Part shown: in pieces, positions 7,229 through 15,130 of the stretch | Position numbering within the stretch: position 1 is the stretch's first letter | How the letters are laid out: each line of letters starts with the position of its first letter | NCBI GenBank assembly: GCA_965262565.1 | Contig: CBDHFQ010000003.1 | Location: forward strand, 1 to 23,268 | Source: CBDHFQ01 sp965262565 | GTDB taxonomy: Bacteria > Bacteroidota > Bacteroidia > J057 | Direction: 5' to 3' | Length of the DNA: 23,268 nt | Notes under the pieces: generated by a model | What the model was told of the DNA's origin: nothing | The model's input: only the letters and a program-made list of their open reading frames with translations | Database searches by the model: none | Made by a program: the position numbers and the translations under genes

Positions 7229-7744
7229 TTACTTATCATCTAGCGTTAATTGAGGATAGACCACTTCTTTAATATAATCCATGATCCACTTATCCGATTG
7301 TTTCAGCTTCTCAGCCCGTTGGTTCAACGCTTCAATGACTTGTTGTTTTAAAATATCATCTGTTTCCATCCCTTCTATGGAGTTGTCATAGACAATGACA
7401 CAAAGTGCTTCCATCAAGATATTTCTTTTTTGATCAGGTACGGACACGTGATCAAGAATTTCCAGGATTAGATCCACATATTGTCCATCTGCCAGAAGTA
7501 GATCTTCATCTTGAGGCATTAATAATAAATCAGTATTTGTTGCCCATTCTTTCAACAGGTCAACATCTAGATCGGGTTTTTCGAGGGTGGTTGAAAAAGA
7601 GGTAGCATTACATTTACCACAATTTGGACCAAGGATGGTATGAATATCTACCAATTCGAAAGCGGCTTCTCTTTTAGAAACGTTAATTTCTTCCTGGTTT
7701 CCGCAATGTGAACATGTTCTTACAATAAAATATCGCTTTGTCAT
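7229..7744 (-). CDS. Hypothetical protein with N-terminal zinc ribbon
   Basis: A 171-residue soluble protein; I do not recognise the family. The N-terminus has two CxxC knuckles, C11-x2-C14 and C42-x2-C45, separated by 27 residues, as in rubredoxin-like or CpXC-type zinc ribbons. Strong beta segments (RYFIVRTCSHCG and the second knuckle GPNCGKCNATSF) frame them. The rest is largely helical and acidic (DEDLLLADGQYVDLILEIL, a further helix at ~110-120, and a C-terminal KWIMDYIKEVV helix), suggesting a protein-interaction part. There is no signal peptide, so it is cytosolic. The gene stands alone, with a dyad about 40 bases upstream and a hairpin right after its stop. A zinc-binding, possibly nucleic-acid or protein-binding role is inference. 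Confidence 0.65.
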   Translation of the reverse strand: MTKRYFIVRTCSHCGNQEEINVSKREAAFELVDIHTILGPNCGKCNATSFSTTLEKPDLDVDLLKEWATNTDLLLMPQDEDLLLADGQYVDLILEILDHVSVPDQKRNILMEALCVIVYDNSIEGMETDDILKQQVIEALNQRAEKLKQSDKWIMDYIKEVVYPQLTLDDK

Positions 7745-7780
7745 TTACATGGAACAAAAGTGAAGAGGTAGAATATTAGG

Positions 7781-7800
7781 TTATTATCTTAAGGTAATAA
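7781..7800. promoter_or_regulatory. Near-perfect 20-bp palindrome, candidate operator
   Basis: TTATTATCTTAAGGTAATAA is self-complementary at nine of ten pairs, the exception being a T/G position. It lies 37 bases upstream of the ATG of the zinc-ribbon gene (7744), where a regulator of that gene would bind. No loop is available for a stable hairpin and no T-tract follows, so a protein-binding dyad is more likely than a terminator. Confidence 0.35.
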
Positions 7801-7825
7801 ACAGGAATAGGTTATTCATATTTTT

Positions 7826-8104
7826 TCATTCCGTAAATAGTGGTATGCATAACAATGTCTCTGTCATGCTGCTATCAGAAAAATTCATATAGGTCTTTGC
7901 CACATATTCTGTATGAACCCACTTGCCTTTCCCTCCTTCGTAATCACGTTGGAAAGCTGCTTTAGTTTCAGCATGTAAGGTTTCCAAAATAGCTGCTTTT
8001 TCTTGTTCCAAATTATCTAATTGATTGATTACTATTTTTGTGTCTTTGTTAGTTGATTTTTTACAACTAATAAAGCAAAACAAAGCTATTGAGAGAAAAA
8101 TATT
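7826..8104 (-). pseudogene. Remnant of an NTF2-like lipoprotein gene
   Basis: The open frame reads NIFLSIALFCFISCKKS, a good lipoprotein signal with an ISC lipobox, but no ATG precedes it. The only near starts are ATT (8101) and TTG (8083, which would delete most of the signal). The body, with EKAAILETLHAETKAAFQRDY followed by KWVHTEYVAKTYMNFSD, resembles the first half of the Bacteroidota NTF2/SnoaL-like proteins that usually continue into a 'GWD' helix. Here the frame ends after ~90 residues at LFTE. Both the start and the second half of the fold are therefore missing, so I call it broken. It begins within a few bases of the stop of the neighbouring MNT remnant. The NTF2 assignment is moderate. 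Confidence 0.5.
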
Positions 8105-8108
8105 GACG

Positions 8109-8361
8109 TTAAGGACTCAAGGATTCTTTAGTAACTAATTCAATTTCCCTTTGAAATGCCTCTTCCAACCAGTCAATCAAGCCAAAATAGTTTTTTAGAT
8201 TTTTTCGCCCTGGCTTATATTCAACCAGAAAATCGAGATCACTTGTTAAGTTCTGCTCATTCCTGACAAAAATACCAAATAGCCCTAACCTTTTTACGCC
8301 AAAGGATAGAATCTCCAACTAGTGCCTCGTCAAAAAAGCCTATGACTTCTTCTTTGGTTAA
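8109..8361 (-). pseudogene. Frameshifted MNT-type minimal nucleotidyltransferase
   Basis: The frame from 8318 to 8109 encodes FGVKRLGLFGIFVRNEQ, then SDLDFLVEYKPGRKN and IELVTKESLSP, the pattern of MntA-like minimal nucleotidyltransferases. These normally open with LTKEE-type helices. That opening is present but in another frame just upstream (YILTKEEVIGFFDE, about 8367-8326), pointing to a one-base frameshift near 8310. No ATG starts either frame. The GSF active-site serine is replaced (GIF), while the D-x-D pair is kept. MNT proteins usually neutralise HEPN toxins by AMPylation. No HEPN partner is visible, so this is a relic rather than a working toxin-antitoxin pair. Confidence 0.6.
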
Positions 8362-8465
8362 TATATATGGCTGGGTTTTTTTCAGCAATTTAAATATACA
8401 AATTACTCGTCATTTCTGTTTTGCTATGACCTAATCTTCATTCTGTATATTCTAGCACGATTCAA

Positions 8466-8527
8466 TATGGAGACTGTAACCTGCCTTTATTTAACGATCA
8501 TTTCACATAAGGTTTTATGTCTCCATA
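8466..8527. repeat. Nested inverted repeats in noncoding DNA
   Basis: TATGGAGAC (8466-8474) pairs perfectly with GTCTCCATA (8519-8527), and ACATAA (8505-8510) with TTATGT (8515-8520) inside and overlapping. It lies between the MNT relic and the lipoprotein gene. It may be a folded 3' structure for the lipoprotein mRNA (minus strand) or a scar of a former element. No T-tract and no target-site duplication is seen. Confidence 0.3.
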
Positions 8528-8591
8528 CCTCATACAAATAACAATCTACATGGTGTCCATAAAGAATATTTACACCTTATTAGCGATAGTT

Positions 8592-9479
8592 TTACCATCT
8601 ACTTACCACACTAACTTCAGTTTGGGGGTTTTTATCATCTCGAGGATCAATAGCAACGTTTTCACTAACCACTAATTTTATTGGAATACCCGATTCTGTT
8701 AAACATAGATCAGTGTTATTGTCCCCATCCGATAAATCAGCCAATTGAAATGGGGTTACGGTCAAAGTATCCGTCCCCTGAACTAGAGTAACCTCAAAAG
8801 CATTCCGTTCGTTGTCTCCGAGCTCCTCTCCATTGACAGCCCTTACTCCTCCAGACCATACTGCCTTCACAACCATGTTTGTTGATTCTTTTGGGCAATC
8901 ACAGCCAAGTCCACTTTCGATATACGGATAATCTTCATCTAACGTAAAATATTCAGCATAACTCAAAATTGGACCTTCTTCCAATGGGATTACCTCTTTG
9001 CTTTGACCTTTATAATTTACTTCTGTTCTCGTCATCAAGTCATCAACTATTTTTAATTGAACAGGTGGATTATTGGGATGATTACCATACTCTCCGATTA
9101 GTAATACAGTTCTGAGTTCAAACTCTTCTTCAGCAGGAAGTAAAGTAACAGCTTCTACTGGGAAAACTTCCCCATTTTTAGTGGTAACTTCAAAGTCAGA
9201 AGCATCTAAGGTGCTGGGATCGAGTTCATGGGAAAATACTACCGGCATGCCATCTTTACCGTAAGCATTTTCATACAGCAGCCTTGACTGTCTCGGTAAT
9301 GCATTATCTAGTCCGAAAAAGACAGTTAATATCTTGACTTCTCTGCTTTTTTCAATTTCAGGCACTGAAGTTGATAGTCTAACTACTCTCTGACGATTAT
9401 CAACAAAAGTACACCCGGAAAAAATTCCGGTTAAAATAACAATGAGGATCAATTGGCTAAATTGAAGATTATTTTTCAT
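8592..9479 (-). CDS. Lipoprotein of unknown function with Ig-like segment
   Basis: A 295-residue lipoprotein: the signal ends with FSG-C23, matching a lipobox. Residues ~85-135 (VVFSHELDPSTLDASDFEV followed by a strand with FPVEAVTLLP) resemble the SbsA-type Ig-like domain found in bacterial surface proteins. Later, C191 and C193 (GLGCDCPK) and C256 are the other cysteines. The C-terminal third is rich in Asp, Asn and Glu (DLSDGDNNTD), which could bind calcium. No catalytic motif is visible. It should be membrane-anchored facing the periplasm or surface. The gene is monocistronic, with long noncoding stretches on both sides. Exact function unknown. Confidence 0.65.
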   Translation of the reverse strand: MKNNLQFSQLILIVILTGIFSGCTFVDNRQRVVRLSTSVPEIEKSREVKILTVFFGLDNALPRQSRLLYENAYGKDGMPVVFSHELDPSTLDASDFEVTTKNGEVFPVEAVTLLPAEEEFELRTVLLIGEYGNHPNNPPVQLKIVDDLMTRTEVNYKGQSKEVIPLEEGPILSYAEYFTLDEDYPYIESGLGCDCPKESTNMVVKAVWSGGVRAVNGEELGDNERNAFEVTLVQGTDTLTVTPFQLADLSDGDNNTDLCLTESGIPIKLVVSENVAIDPRDDKNPQTEVSVVSRW

Positions 9480-9852
9480 ATCATGTTAGTTGTTATTGTC
9501 TCTATCTGTTTGTTTTATTAATTGAAGCTAACTCCTAGCCAAAAACTATATTCCGTATATTCCCTATATCTACAAGTGATGTCAATATCCCCAATCAACC
9601 CTGAAACAATTAATTTTAAGATAAATTATTCATTAGTTTACTTAATAGCATAAATAATTATTTTCTCTTAAAAATGTTAATGAGTTGATTTATGCATGAA
9701 TAGCTATCCAACAGAAAAACTATTCCCAGCTTCTCTTGAATGGGATGAGAACTTAGCATTCCACCTCAAAAAAACGCCCACTAAGAAGTTCAGGATATTC
9801 ATTGTATGAATATCCTGGGTGATGTAAAACATCCTGTTATAATATAAGCCCT
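9480..9852. other. AT-rich intergenic gap with a strong hairpin
   Basis: No coding frame was found in these 373 bases. The left part should hold the promoter of the lipoprotein gene (minus strand). The right part, which is the 3' side of the PhoX gene, contains the hairpin at 9791-9817 and a smaller one, GATGT/ACATC, at 9821-9833. Confidence 0.5.
9791..9817 (-). terminator. 12-bp perfect hairpin downstream of PhoX
   Basis: CAGGATATTCAT (9791-9802) and ATGAATATCCTG (9806-9817) form a perfect stem with a three-base loop, 36 bases after the PhoX stop on the minus strand. The trailing T-tract is poor, so it may protect the mRNA 3' end rather than terminate by itself. A second small stem sits between it and the stop codon. 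Confidence 0.55.
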
Positions 9853-11280
9853 CTAAGCCAATTGATTCGTTCCCCAAGGACCTTTAATCGCGATCGTCAA
9901 TCCCGCATGCTGAATATTTACAAACAAGGTCTGCCCATCAGGTGAGAACGTAGCTCCGGCAAATTCAGACTCATATCCCACATTCTTTGCAATATGATAA
10001 ATGTCGCCTTTAGGAGTTACCCCTAAAATCCTGGGCGTAGCTTTATCTTCACAAATCACCAAATTACCATTAGCTGCTACCGTAACATTATCACAACTTT
10101 CAGCGATTTCGGTATTATTGGGTTCAACATAGATTTCCAAGGTACCTGGTGCATCTGACTCATTAGCTTTACCCTCATGTTCACTAGGGATATAGCGGAA
10201 AATTTGTCCATGCATCTTATACCCTCCATTGGTACAAGCAAAAAACACTTCTCCATCCCCATACCACATACCTTCTCCACGCGCAAAACGGGTAGCACCT
10301 TGTTCGAATCCTCTCAACCTCAAATCATCTTCTGGAGCGTCTATCCCATCCAAATCGATCCATTCTACTTCATAAGGCGCCCTAATAGCCATTTTTTCCG
10401 TAGTCAACTCCTCCCAATTCCTCGAATCAAAGCTTTTCATTCCCTTGATAGCCAATGCCTGCAACTTCCCCCCTTTATGTAACTCTCCAGGTACATTGGG
10501 AATATATCTGTAAATTAACCCATCTCCTCTATCTTCTGTTTGATATACAATGCCCGAACGAGGATCTACACATACGGCTTCGTGATTGAATCTTCCCATC
10601 TCCGTCAATGGAATAGGATCATAGGTCACCGGAGTTAAGCTCACCGGAACTTCGAAATTATATCCGTGATTTTTTTCCAACTTATCATCGGCTACAGAGG
10701 TATTCTCTTCACAACTCAACCAACTTCCCCAGGGAGTTAATCCACCGGCACAATTCCTGATCGTTCCTGCTAAACTCAAATATTCCATGTCTACCTCTCC
10801 TGTTATTGGATGATAGATGATCGTTGATGTTCCGCCTAAACAAGGAAGTTCTCCACGACCGTAATCATAGAATTTCGATTTATCCAATTTGCTTAACAAG
10901 CGCATATCTTCACCAAAAGCACCATTGGCCAGATCTTCGGGAGAAACTTCGTGATTTCTGATAATCATTACCCTCCCATCTTCCATGGCAAAAGTTGCCA
11001 TCCCATCTGCTTTTCCAGGAACTAAAAGTCCATCCGACATTTCCTCTCCCTGACGAGAAATGATCTTGTAGGTAAATCCTGAAGGAAGATTTAAAATACC
11101 TGCCGGATCATCTACTAAAGGACCATACCCTGGACTAAGTAATTCGGGAAATGAAGCATAATCCATATTGGCTGAGGAACCATCTGTAGAAGAGGTACTA
11201 CATCCTGTCACGAATGTTTGAAGGCCAAGGAATCCCGCACTTATCAATCCGCTCTGCTTGATAAATGTTCTACGTTTCAT
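9853..11280 (-). CDS. PhoX-family (DUF839) Tat-exported phosphatase-like protein
   Basis: A 475-residue protein. The N-terminus MKRRTFIKQSGLISAGFLGL is a twin-arginine signal, and V-T-G-C27 also fits a lipobox, so it may be a Tat-exported lipoprotein. The body shows the PhoX/DUF839 blocks: RNHEVSPEDL (109-118), TIRNCAGGLTPWGSWLSCEEN (173-193, with C177 and E191/E192), FNHEAVCVDP (231-240), QTEDRGDGLIYRY (247-259), FEQGATRFARGEGMWY (325-340) and ESCDNVTVAANG. PhoX enzymes are calcium- and iron-dependent alkaline phosphatases folded as beta-propellers, releasing phosphate from organic esters outside the cytoplasm. C177 and the conserved Glu residues match expected metal ligands. Length is somewhat shorter than classical PhoX, so substrate is uncertain. 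It is divergent from the amine oxidase gene. Confidence 0.85.
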   Translation of the reverse strand: MKRRTFIKQSGLISAGFLGLQTFVTGCSTSSTDGSSANMDYASFPELLSPGYGPLVDDPAGILNLPSGFTYKIISRQGEEMSDGLLVPGKADGMATFAMEDGRVMIIRNHEVSPEDLANGAFGEDMRLLSKLDKSKFYDYGRGELPCLGGTSTIIYHPITGEVDMEYLSLAGTIRNCAGGLTPWGSWLSCEENTSVADDKLEKNHGYNFEVPVSLTPVTYDPIPLTEMGRFNHEAVCVDPRSGIVYQTEDRGDGLIYRYIPNVPGELHKGGKLQALAIKGMKSFDSRNWEELTTEKMAIRAPYEVEWIDLDGIDAPEDDLRLRGFEQGATRFARGEGMWYGDGEVFFACTNGGYKMHGQIFRYIPSEHEGKANESDAPGTLEIYVEPNNTEIAESCDNVTVAANGNLVICEDKATPRILGVTPKGDIYHIAKNVGYESEFAGATFSPDGQTLFVNIQHAGLTIAIKGPWGTNQLA

Positions 11281-11403
11281 AAGGTGAAATAGTAAGTTAG
11301 TGTTTGTTCTTGTTTCCCTAAATATCTCAATTTAATATGAGGAAATTATTAGATATAACTCTGTTCGTATGATATAAATATGAATTTGTTCTCTTCGACC
11401 TCC

Positions 11404-11475
11404 TAAGTAAGTTAAAATGCCATCTTCTGCCAGAGAATTACCATAAATTATGTTGGAACTTGGAGAACTTACTTA
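11404..11475. repeat. 10-bp inverted repeat upstream of the amine oxidase gene
   Basis: TAAGTAAGTT (11404-11413) and AACTTACTTA (11466-11475) are perfect complements separated by 52 bases, in the divergent PhoX/amine oxidase intergenic region. The right arm ends 23 bases before the amine oxidase ATG. It could form a leader hairpin or a pair of regulator half-sites. Confidence 0.3.
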
Positions 11476-11498
11476 TTGGAAAAATATAGCAAAGAAAA

Positions 11499-12575
11499 AT
11501 GGTACAAAATCCTATAGTAATTATTGGGGGTGGGCTTTCAGGATTGTTGATCGCTTACCAATTGAAACAACGAAACATTCCTTTTTCCTTAATAGAAGCG
11601 AGGGATAGACCAGGTGGAAGAATTCATACGCTGCTTGGCAAGAATAATACTCCCTTGGAAATGGGGGCCACTTGGTTCGGAGATAAACATACCCATCTCA
11701 AACAGTTGCTGAATGAATTACAAATAGGTTATTTTGTGCAATTTATGGAAGGAACGGCCTTTTATGAAGAATATACACATATTCCTGCCAGAAAAATGCT
11801 GCTTCCCGTCGGAGAACCAAGCTATCGAATAGAAGGAGGAACGATCGCTTTGATTCAAAGATTAGCACAAGAATTGGAAGGAGATGAGATAATGTTAGGC
11901 CAACAGGTTCAGGAACTTATCTTTGAAAAGGAACGCGTGAAAATAACCACCCAAACCCATGAGATACAAGCTGATGTAGTGATATCTACTCTTCCACCGG
12001 CACTTCTCATTCATTCTATTAAGATGCAACCTGCTATACCAGAAGAATTGGCTAAGGTGGCTCTCCAGACAAATACCTGGATGCAAGATGCTATTAAAGC
12101 GGCATTAGTGTATGAGCGCCCATTTTGGCGGGAAAAAGGATTATCTGGAACCCTTTTCAGTATTCCGGGACCAGTAATAGAATATTACGATCATTCGAAT
12201 CATGATAATACGCTCTTTGCCCTTTGTGGATTTATTCATGGAAATTTGAGATATATCCCTGCCGAAGAAAGAAAACAGGCGGTAGTCCAACATCTAAAAC
12301 ATTTCTTTGGGGAGGAAGCGACCAATTACCAAACGTATGAAGAAGTAGTCTGGGCAGATCAAGCATATACCAAGCATCAATTACAGGAAGGAACGGAAAC
12401 CTATCCTCATCAGCATAATGGCCATCCTGTGTTTCGCAGCGACTTTTTCAACGGACATCTCATGCTTGCGGGAACAGAGACGGCAGTAAGTTTTCCTGGA
12501 TATATGGAAGGGGCGGTCATCTCGGCCACTCACACAATAGAAACATTGGTGTCTAAAGTTCCGCAACCCTGGTAG
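11499..12575 (+). CDS. FAD-dependent amine oxidase family protein
   Basis: A 358-residue flavoprotein. The N-terminal dinucleotide-binding motif is intact: IVIIGGGLSGLLIAYQL (G10, G12, G15) with E33 at the end of the second strand, then the ARDRPGGRIHT block (34-44) typical of flavin-containing amine oxidases. The FAD-contacting MGATWFGDKH follows. The C-terminal FAD motif AGTETAVSFPGYMEGAVISA spans 324-343. The middle carries DVVISTLPPALL, a usual strand before the substrate domain. It probably oxidises an amine, with reduction of FAD and release of H2O2 and ammonia; related dehydrogenases and desaturases share the fold. At ~360 residues it is shorter than typical ~450-residue monoamine oxidases. 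No signal peptide, so it is cytosolic. Substrate unknown. Confidence 0.88.
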   Translation: MVQNPIVIIGGGLSGLLIAYQLKQRNIPFSLIEARDRPGGRIHTLLGKNNTPLEMGATWFGDKHTHLKQLLNELQIGYFVQFMEGTAFYEEYTHIPARKMLLPVGEPSYRIEGGTIALIQRLAQELEGDEIMLGQQVQELIFEKERVKITTQTHEIQADVVISTLPPALLIHSIKMQPAIPEELAKVALQTNTWMQDAIKAALVYERPFWREKGLSGTLFSIPGPVIEYYDHSNHDNTLFALCGFIHGNLRYIPAEERKQAVVQHLKHFFGEEATNYQTYEEVVWADQAYTKHQLQEGTETYPHQHNGHPVFRSDFFNGHLMLAGTETAVSFPGYMEGAVISATHTIETLVSKVPQPW

Positions 12576-12630
12576 AAATTTATTGTAGCTTAAGAAAAGC
12601 TAAGCTTACCTCAACCATCAACCTTCTAGT

Positions 12631-12736
12631 ATTAGTGGCTGTGGGTTTTCATTTGGAGGTAAGACAATAACACGCCCAGACTGATTCGATAAATATATAC
12701 CTCTCTGCAACCGAACTGGGAATTTAAGCCACTAAT
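12631..12736. repeat. Nested inverted repeats ahead of the DUF4386 gene
   Basis: ATTAGTGGCT (12631-12640) is the perfect complement of AGCCACTAAT (12727-12736). Inside lie CCCAG/CTGGG (12675-12679 and 12716-12720) and, crossing it, GAGGTA/TACCTC (12656-12661 and 12698-12703). The unit ends 18 bases before the next ATG. It may be a structured leader, or a small mobile element; no flanking target duplication is seen. Confidence 0.35.
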
Positions 12737-12754
12737 GGGTAAAGCAGTTCAATT

Positions 12755-13414
12755 ATGGCCCTTCAACACAACACTGCCCGTTCAGTAGGCATCCTGATCC
12801 TCATGACTATTTTTACTTACCACATGGGAGATTACCTTGCCCAATCCTTAGAAAATTCTCCTAATGTTTTAGCTGATCTGTCTATAAGTCCTCACATATT
12901 GATTCTGTCTTTGTCCCAATATCTTATTACAGCTGTAGCTTTTTTCACTATTGCTGCCGTAATGTTTCCCTATTTTCGCTCTAAAAATGAACCATTGGCA
13001 TTAATGTACATAGGAAGTAGATTAATAGAATGCTTTATACTGCTTATGAGTTGTATTATTCTTTATTCCTTAGTGTATTTGAGTAAATCCTTTATTAAGG
13101 CAGATGATGCCTCTTTAGCAGCTTACGCTATTTCAAAAGATGGGATATGGAATATTCATTGGTCTTCGATGAAATTATTGATGGTGTTTTTTAGTATAAG
13201 TTCTATGCTCTTTTATTTTTTTCTATACCAATGGGCCATGGTCCCCCTTTTTTTATCGCTTTGGGGGTTAGGAGCTGCTATATTAATGTTGGTAGAAACG
13301 CTGCTCAAGTATATAGGACTCAGCTTAGGCATAGGAATTTGGGCTTTCATACCTATAGGAGTAAACGAATTAGTTCTATCAGTGTGGTTGATGTGGAAGG
13401 GATGTAAGTGCTAG
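12755..13414 (+). CDS. DUF4386-family integral membrane protein
   Basis: A 219-residue polytopic membrane protein with about six hydrophobic segments (roughly 8-27, 48-75, 85-110, 135-160, 162-180, 188-212). The pattern fits DUF4386: an N-terminal ARSVGILILM start, GSRLIECFILLMSCIILYSLVYL in the third segment, and the late G-I-W-A-F-I-P-I-G-V-N-E-L segment that ends with a charged 'W-x-K-G' tail. Members are small bacterial membrane proteins of unknown function, often near regulators. No catalytic residues are evident. The upstream region holds nested inverted repeats. Confidence 0.75.
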   Translation: MALQHNTARSVGILILMTIFTYHMGDYLAQSLENSPNVLADLSISPHILILSLSQYLITAVAFFTIAAVMFPYFRSKNEPLALMYIGSRLIECFILLMSCIILYSLVYLSKSFIKADDASLAAYAISKDGIWNIHWSSMKLLMVFFSISSMLFYFFLYQWAMVPLFLSLWGLGAAILMLVETLLKYIGLSLGIGIWAFIPIGVNELVLSVWLMWKGCKC

Positions 13415-13538
13415 TCTTTCAGGTAGGTGGTGTGCCAACTTAATTTGTCGTTCGCCTGCTTGCTTATAAAAGAGATGAGCTTTTTAACACATTTTTGCTA
13501 CTACCATAAATTGAACTAACTTATGGGAAAGAACACTC

Positions 13539-15113
13539 ATGAGAAAATTACTACCAGCCCTATTTCTACTCTTTGTGTTGGGATGCCATCTGAATAATGG
13601 ACCACAAGCAGATCAACCATCAACAGAGAACCTCCCACGAATTGCTATTGCAGGCTTAGCCATAGAATCCAGTACGTTCTCGCCTGCGGTAACTTATGAA
13701 GCTGCTTTTCATCCCAGAACTGGAGAAACTATTTTTGATGGTTATCCCTTTCTCGCGGCAGATTCTCTCCATCGAACGCGTGCTCAATGGTTTCCTGCCT
13801 TGAGAGGACGTGCTTTACCCGGAGGAATTGTGAGTAGGGGAACATATGATTCATTAGTAAATAAAACCCTGGAATTATTGAAGGAAAATTTACCTTATGA
13901 TGGCTTATTTTTTGACATCCACGGAGCGATGAGTGTTCAGGGAGTGGACGACCCCGAAGGAGATCTGATTGTGAAGGTTAGGGAAGTGGTAGGGACGGAA
14001 ACCCTGATATCGACTTGCATGGATTTGCATGGGAATGTATCAGAAAGATTGGCCCAACATACAGATTTAATCACTTGCTATAGATTGGCACCACATGAAG
14101 ATGCGATGGAATCCAAAAAGAGAGCCGTAGAAAACTTATTGGAGCGATTGGAAAATGGCCAAGGAAAGCCTGCCTATAAAGCCTGGATTCCAGTTCCTAT
14201 CTTGTTGCCTGGAGAAAAAACAAGTACACGAATAGAACCGGCCAAAAGTTTATATGCGAAAGTAGCTCCGGCGACAACTCAGGAGGGGGTCATAGATGCT
14301 GGCATTTGGGTAGGATATGCCTGGGCGGATGAGCCTCGCAATCATGCAGTTGTAATGGTTACTGGAGATGATAAAGGACAGGTAGGAGTAACTGCGGAGG
14401 AATTGGCGACCTATTTTTGGGAAGTGAGGAATGAATTTGAATTTGTGGCACCTACCGCAAGTCTGGAAGAAAGCCTGGAAATGGGAATAAAAAGTAAGGA
14501 TAACCCTTTTATCATTAGCGATATGGGCGATAATCCTACAGCTGGTGGAGCAGGAGATGTAACATGGACCTTAAGAGAAATTCTTGCCAGACCAGAATTC
14601 AAGACAACAAAAGGCCCCTCTCTCATTTATGCCTCTATTCCAGGACCTGAATTGATCGAAGAAGCTGTAAAAATGGGCATAGGTGGAGAAGTGAGTGCCT
14701 CTGTTGGGGCTGCCATTGATGATCGATATGCTCCACCGATCGAATTAACAGGAACGGTAGAAGCTATCAAAGAAGGAGATGTACACGCAGAAACGGAAGT
14801 AGTGGTCAAAGTGGGAAGTGTTCATATAATTGTTACCAAAAAGCGTAAACCCTATCATTATGAAGCAGATTTCACCGATCTGGGCTTACAACCAAGAGAA
14901 GCGGATATAGTGGTAGTAAAAATTGGCTATTTAGTTCCTGAACTATACGATATGAGAGGGGGATGGATTATGGCATTGACCCCCGGAGGAGTAGACCAGG
15001 ATCTGGAAAGACTGGACTATCAGCGAATCAAACGACCGATGTTTCCGCTGGACAAAAATATGGAAGATCCTGACCTAAGCGCTCGTTTTATGGTCCTATC
15101 CGATCAACTGTAA
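13539..15113 (+). CDS. MlrC-like M81 family metallopeptidase, lipoprotein
   Basis: A 524-residue protein of the microcystinase C (MlrC/M81) family. It starts with a lipoprotein signal (MRKLLPALFLLFVLG-C16), unlike many cytosolic MlrC proteins. The N-terminal half has the metal-site blocks: AIESSTFSP (41-49, E43), FFDIHGAMS (124-132, D126/H128), DLHGNVS (162-168, D162/H164) and APHEDAM (184-190, H186). The C-terminal domain has SDMGDNPTAGGAGD, ASVGAAIDDRYAPP and the closing IKRPMFPLDKN. MlrC enzymes cut linear peptides, classically the end product of microcystin degradation, but the family is broad; an anchored member should act on extracytoplasmic peptides. It is followed 17 bases later by the DUF885-like gene, so the two are probably co-transcribed. 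Confidence 0.88.
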   Translation: MRKLLPALFLLFVLGCHLNNGPQADQPSTENLPRIAIAGLAIESSTFSPAVTYEAAFHPRTGETIFDGYPFLAADSLHRTRAQWFPALRGRALPGGIVSRGTYDSLVNKTLELLKENLPYDGLFFDIHGAMSVQGVDDPEGDLIVKVREVVGTETLISTCMDLHGNVSERLAQHTDLITCYRLAPHEDAMESKKRAVENLLERLENGQGKPAYKAWIPVPILLPGEKTSTRIEPAKSLYAKVAPATTQEGVIDAGIWVGYAWADEPRNHAVVMVTGDDKGQVGVTAEELATYFWEVRNEFEFVAPTASLEESLEMGIKSKDNPFIISDMGDNPTAGGAGDVTWTLREILARPEFKTTKGPSLIYASIPGPELIEEAVKMGIGGEVSASVGAAIDDRYAPPIELTGTVEAIKEGDVHAETEVVVKVGSVHIIVTKKRKPYHYEADFTDLGLQPREADIVVVKIGYLVPELYDMRGGWIMALTPGGVDQDLERLDYQRIKRPMFPLDKNMEDPDLSARFMVLSDQL

Positions 15114-15130
15114 ATTTTAACAACCTAAAG

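Noticed and set aside
8109..8318. Active HEPN/MNT toxin-antitoxin system
   Set aside because: No HEPN gene is present, the MNT gene lacks an ATG, has a frameshift and lacks the active-site Ser.
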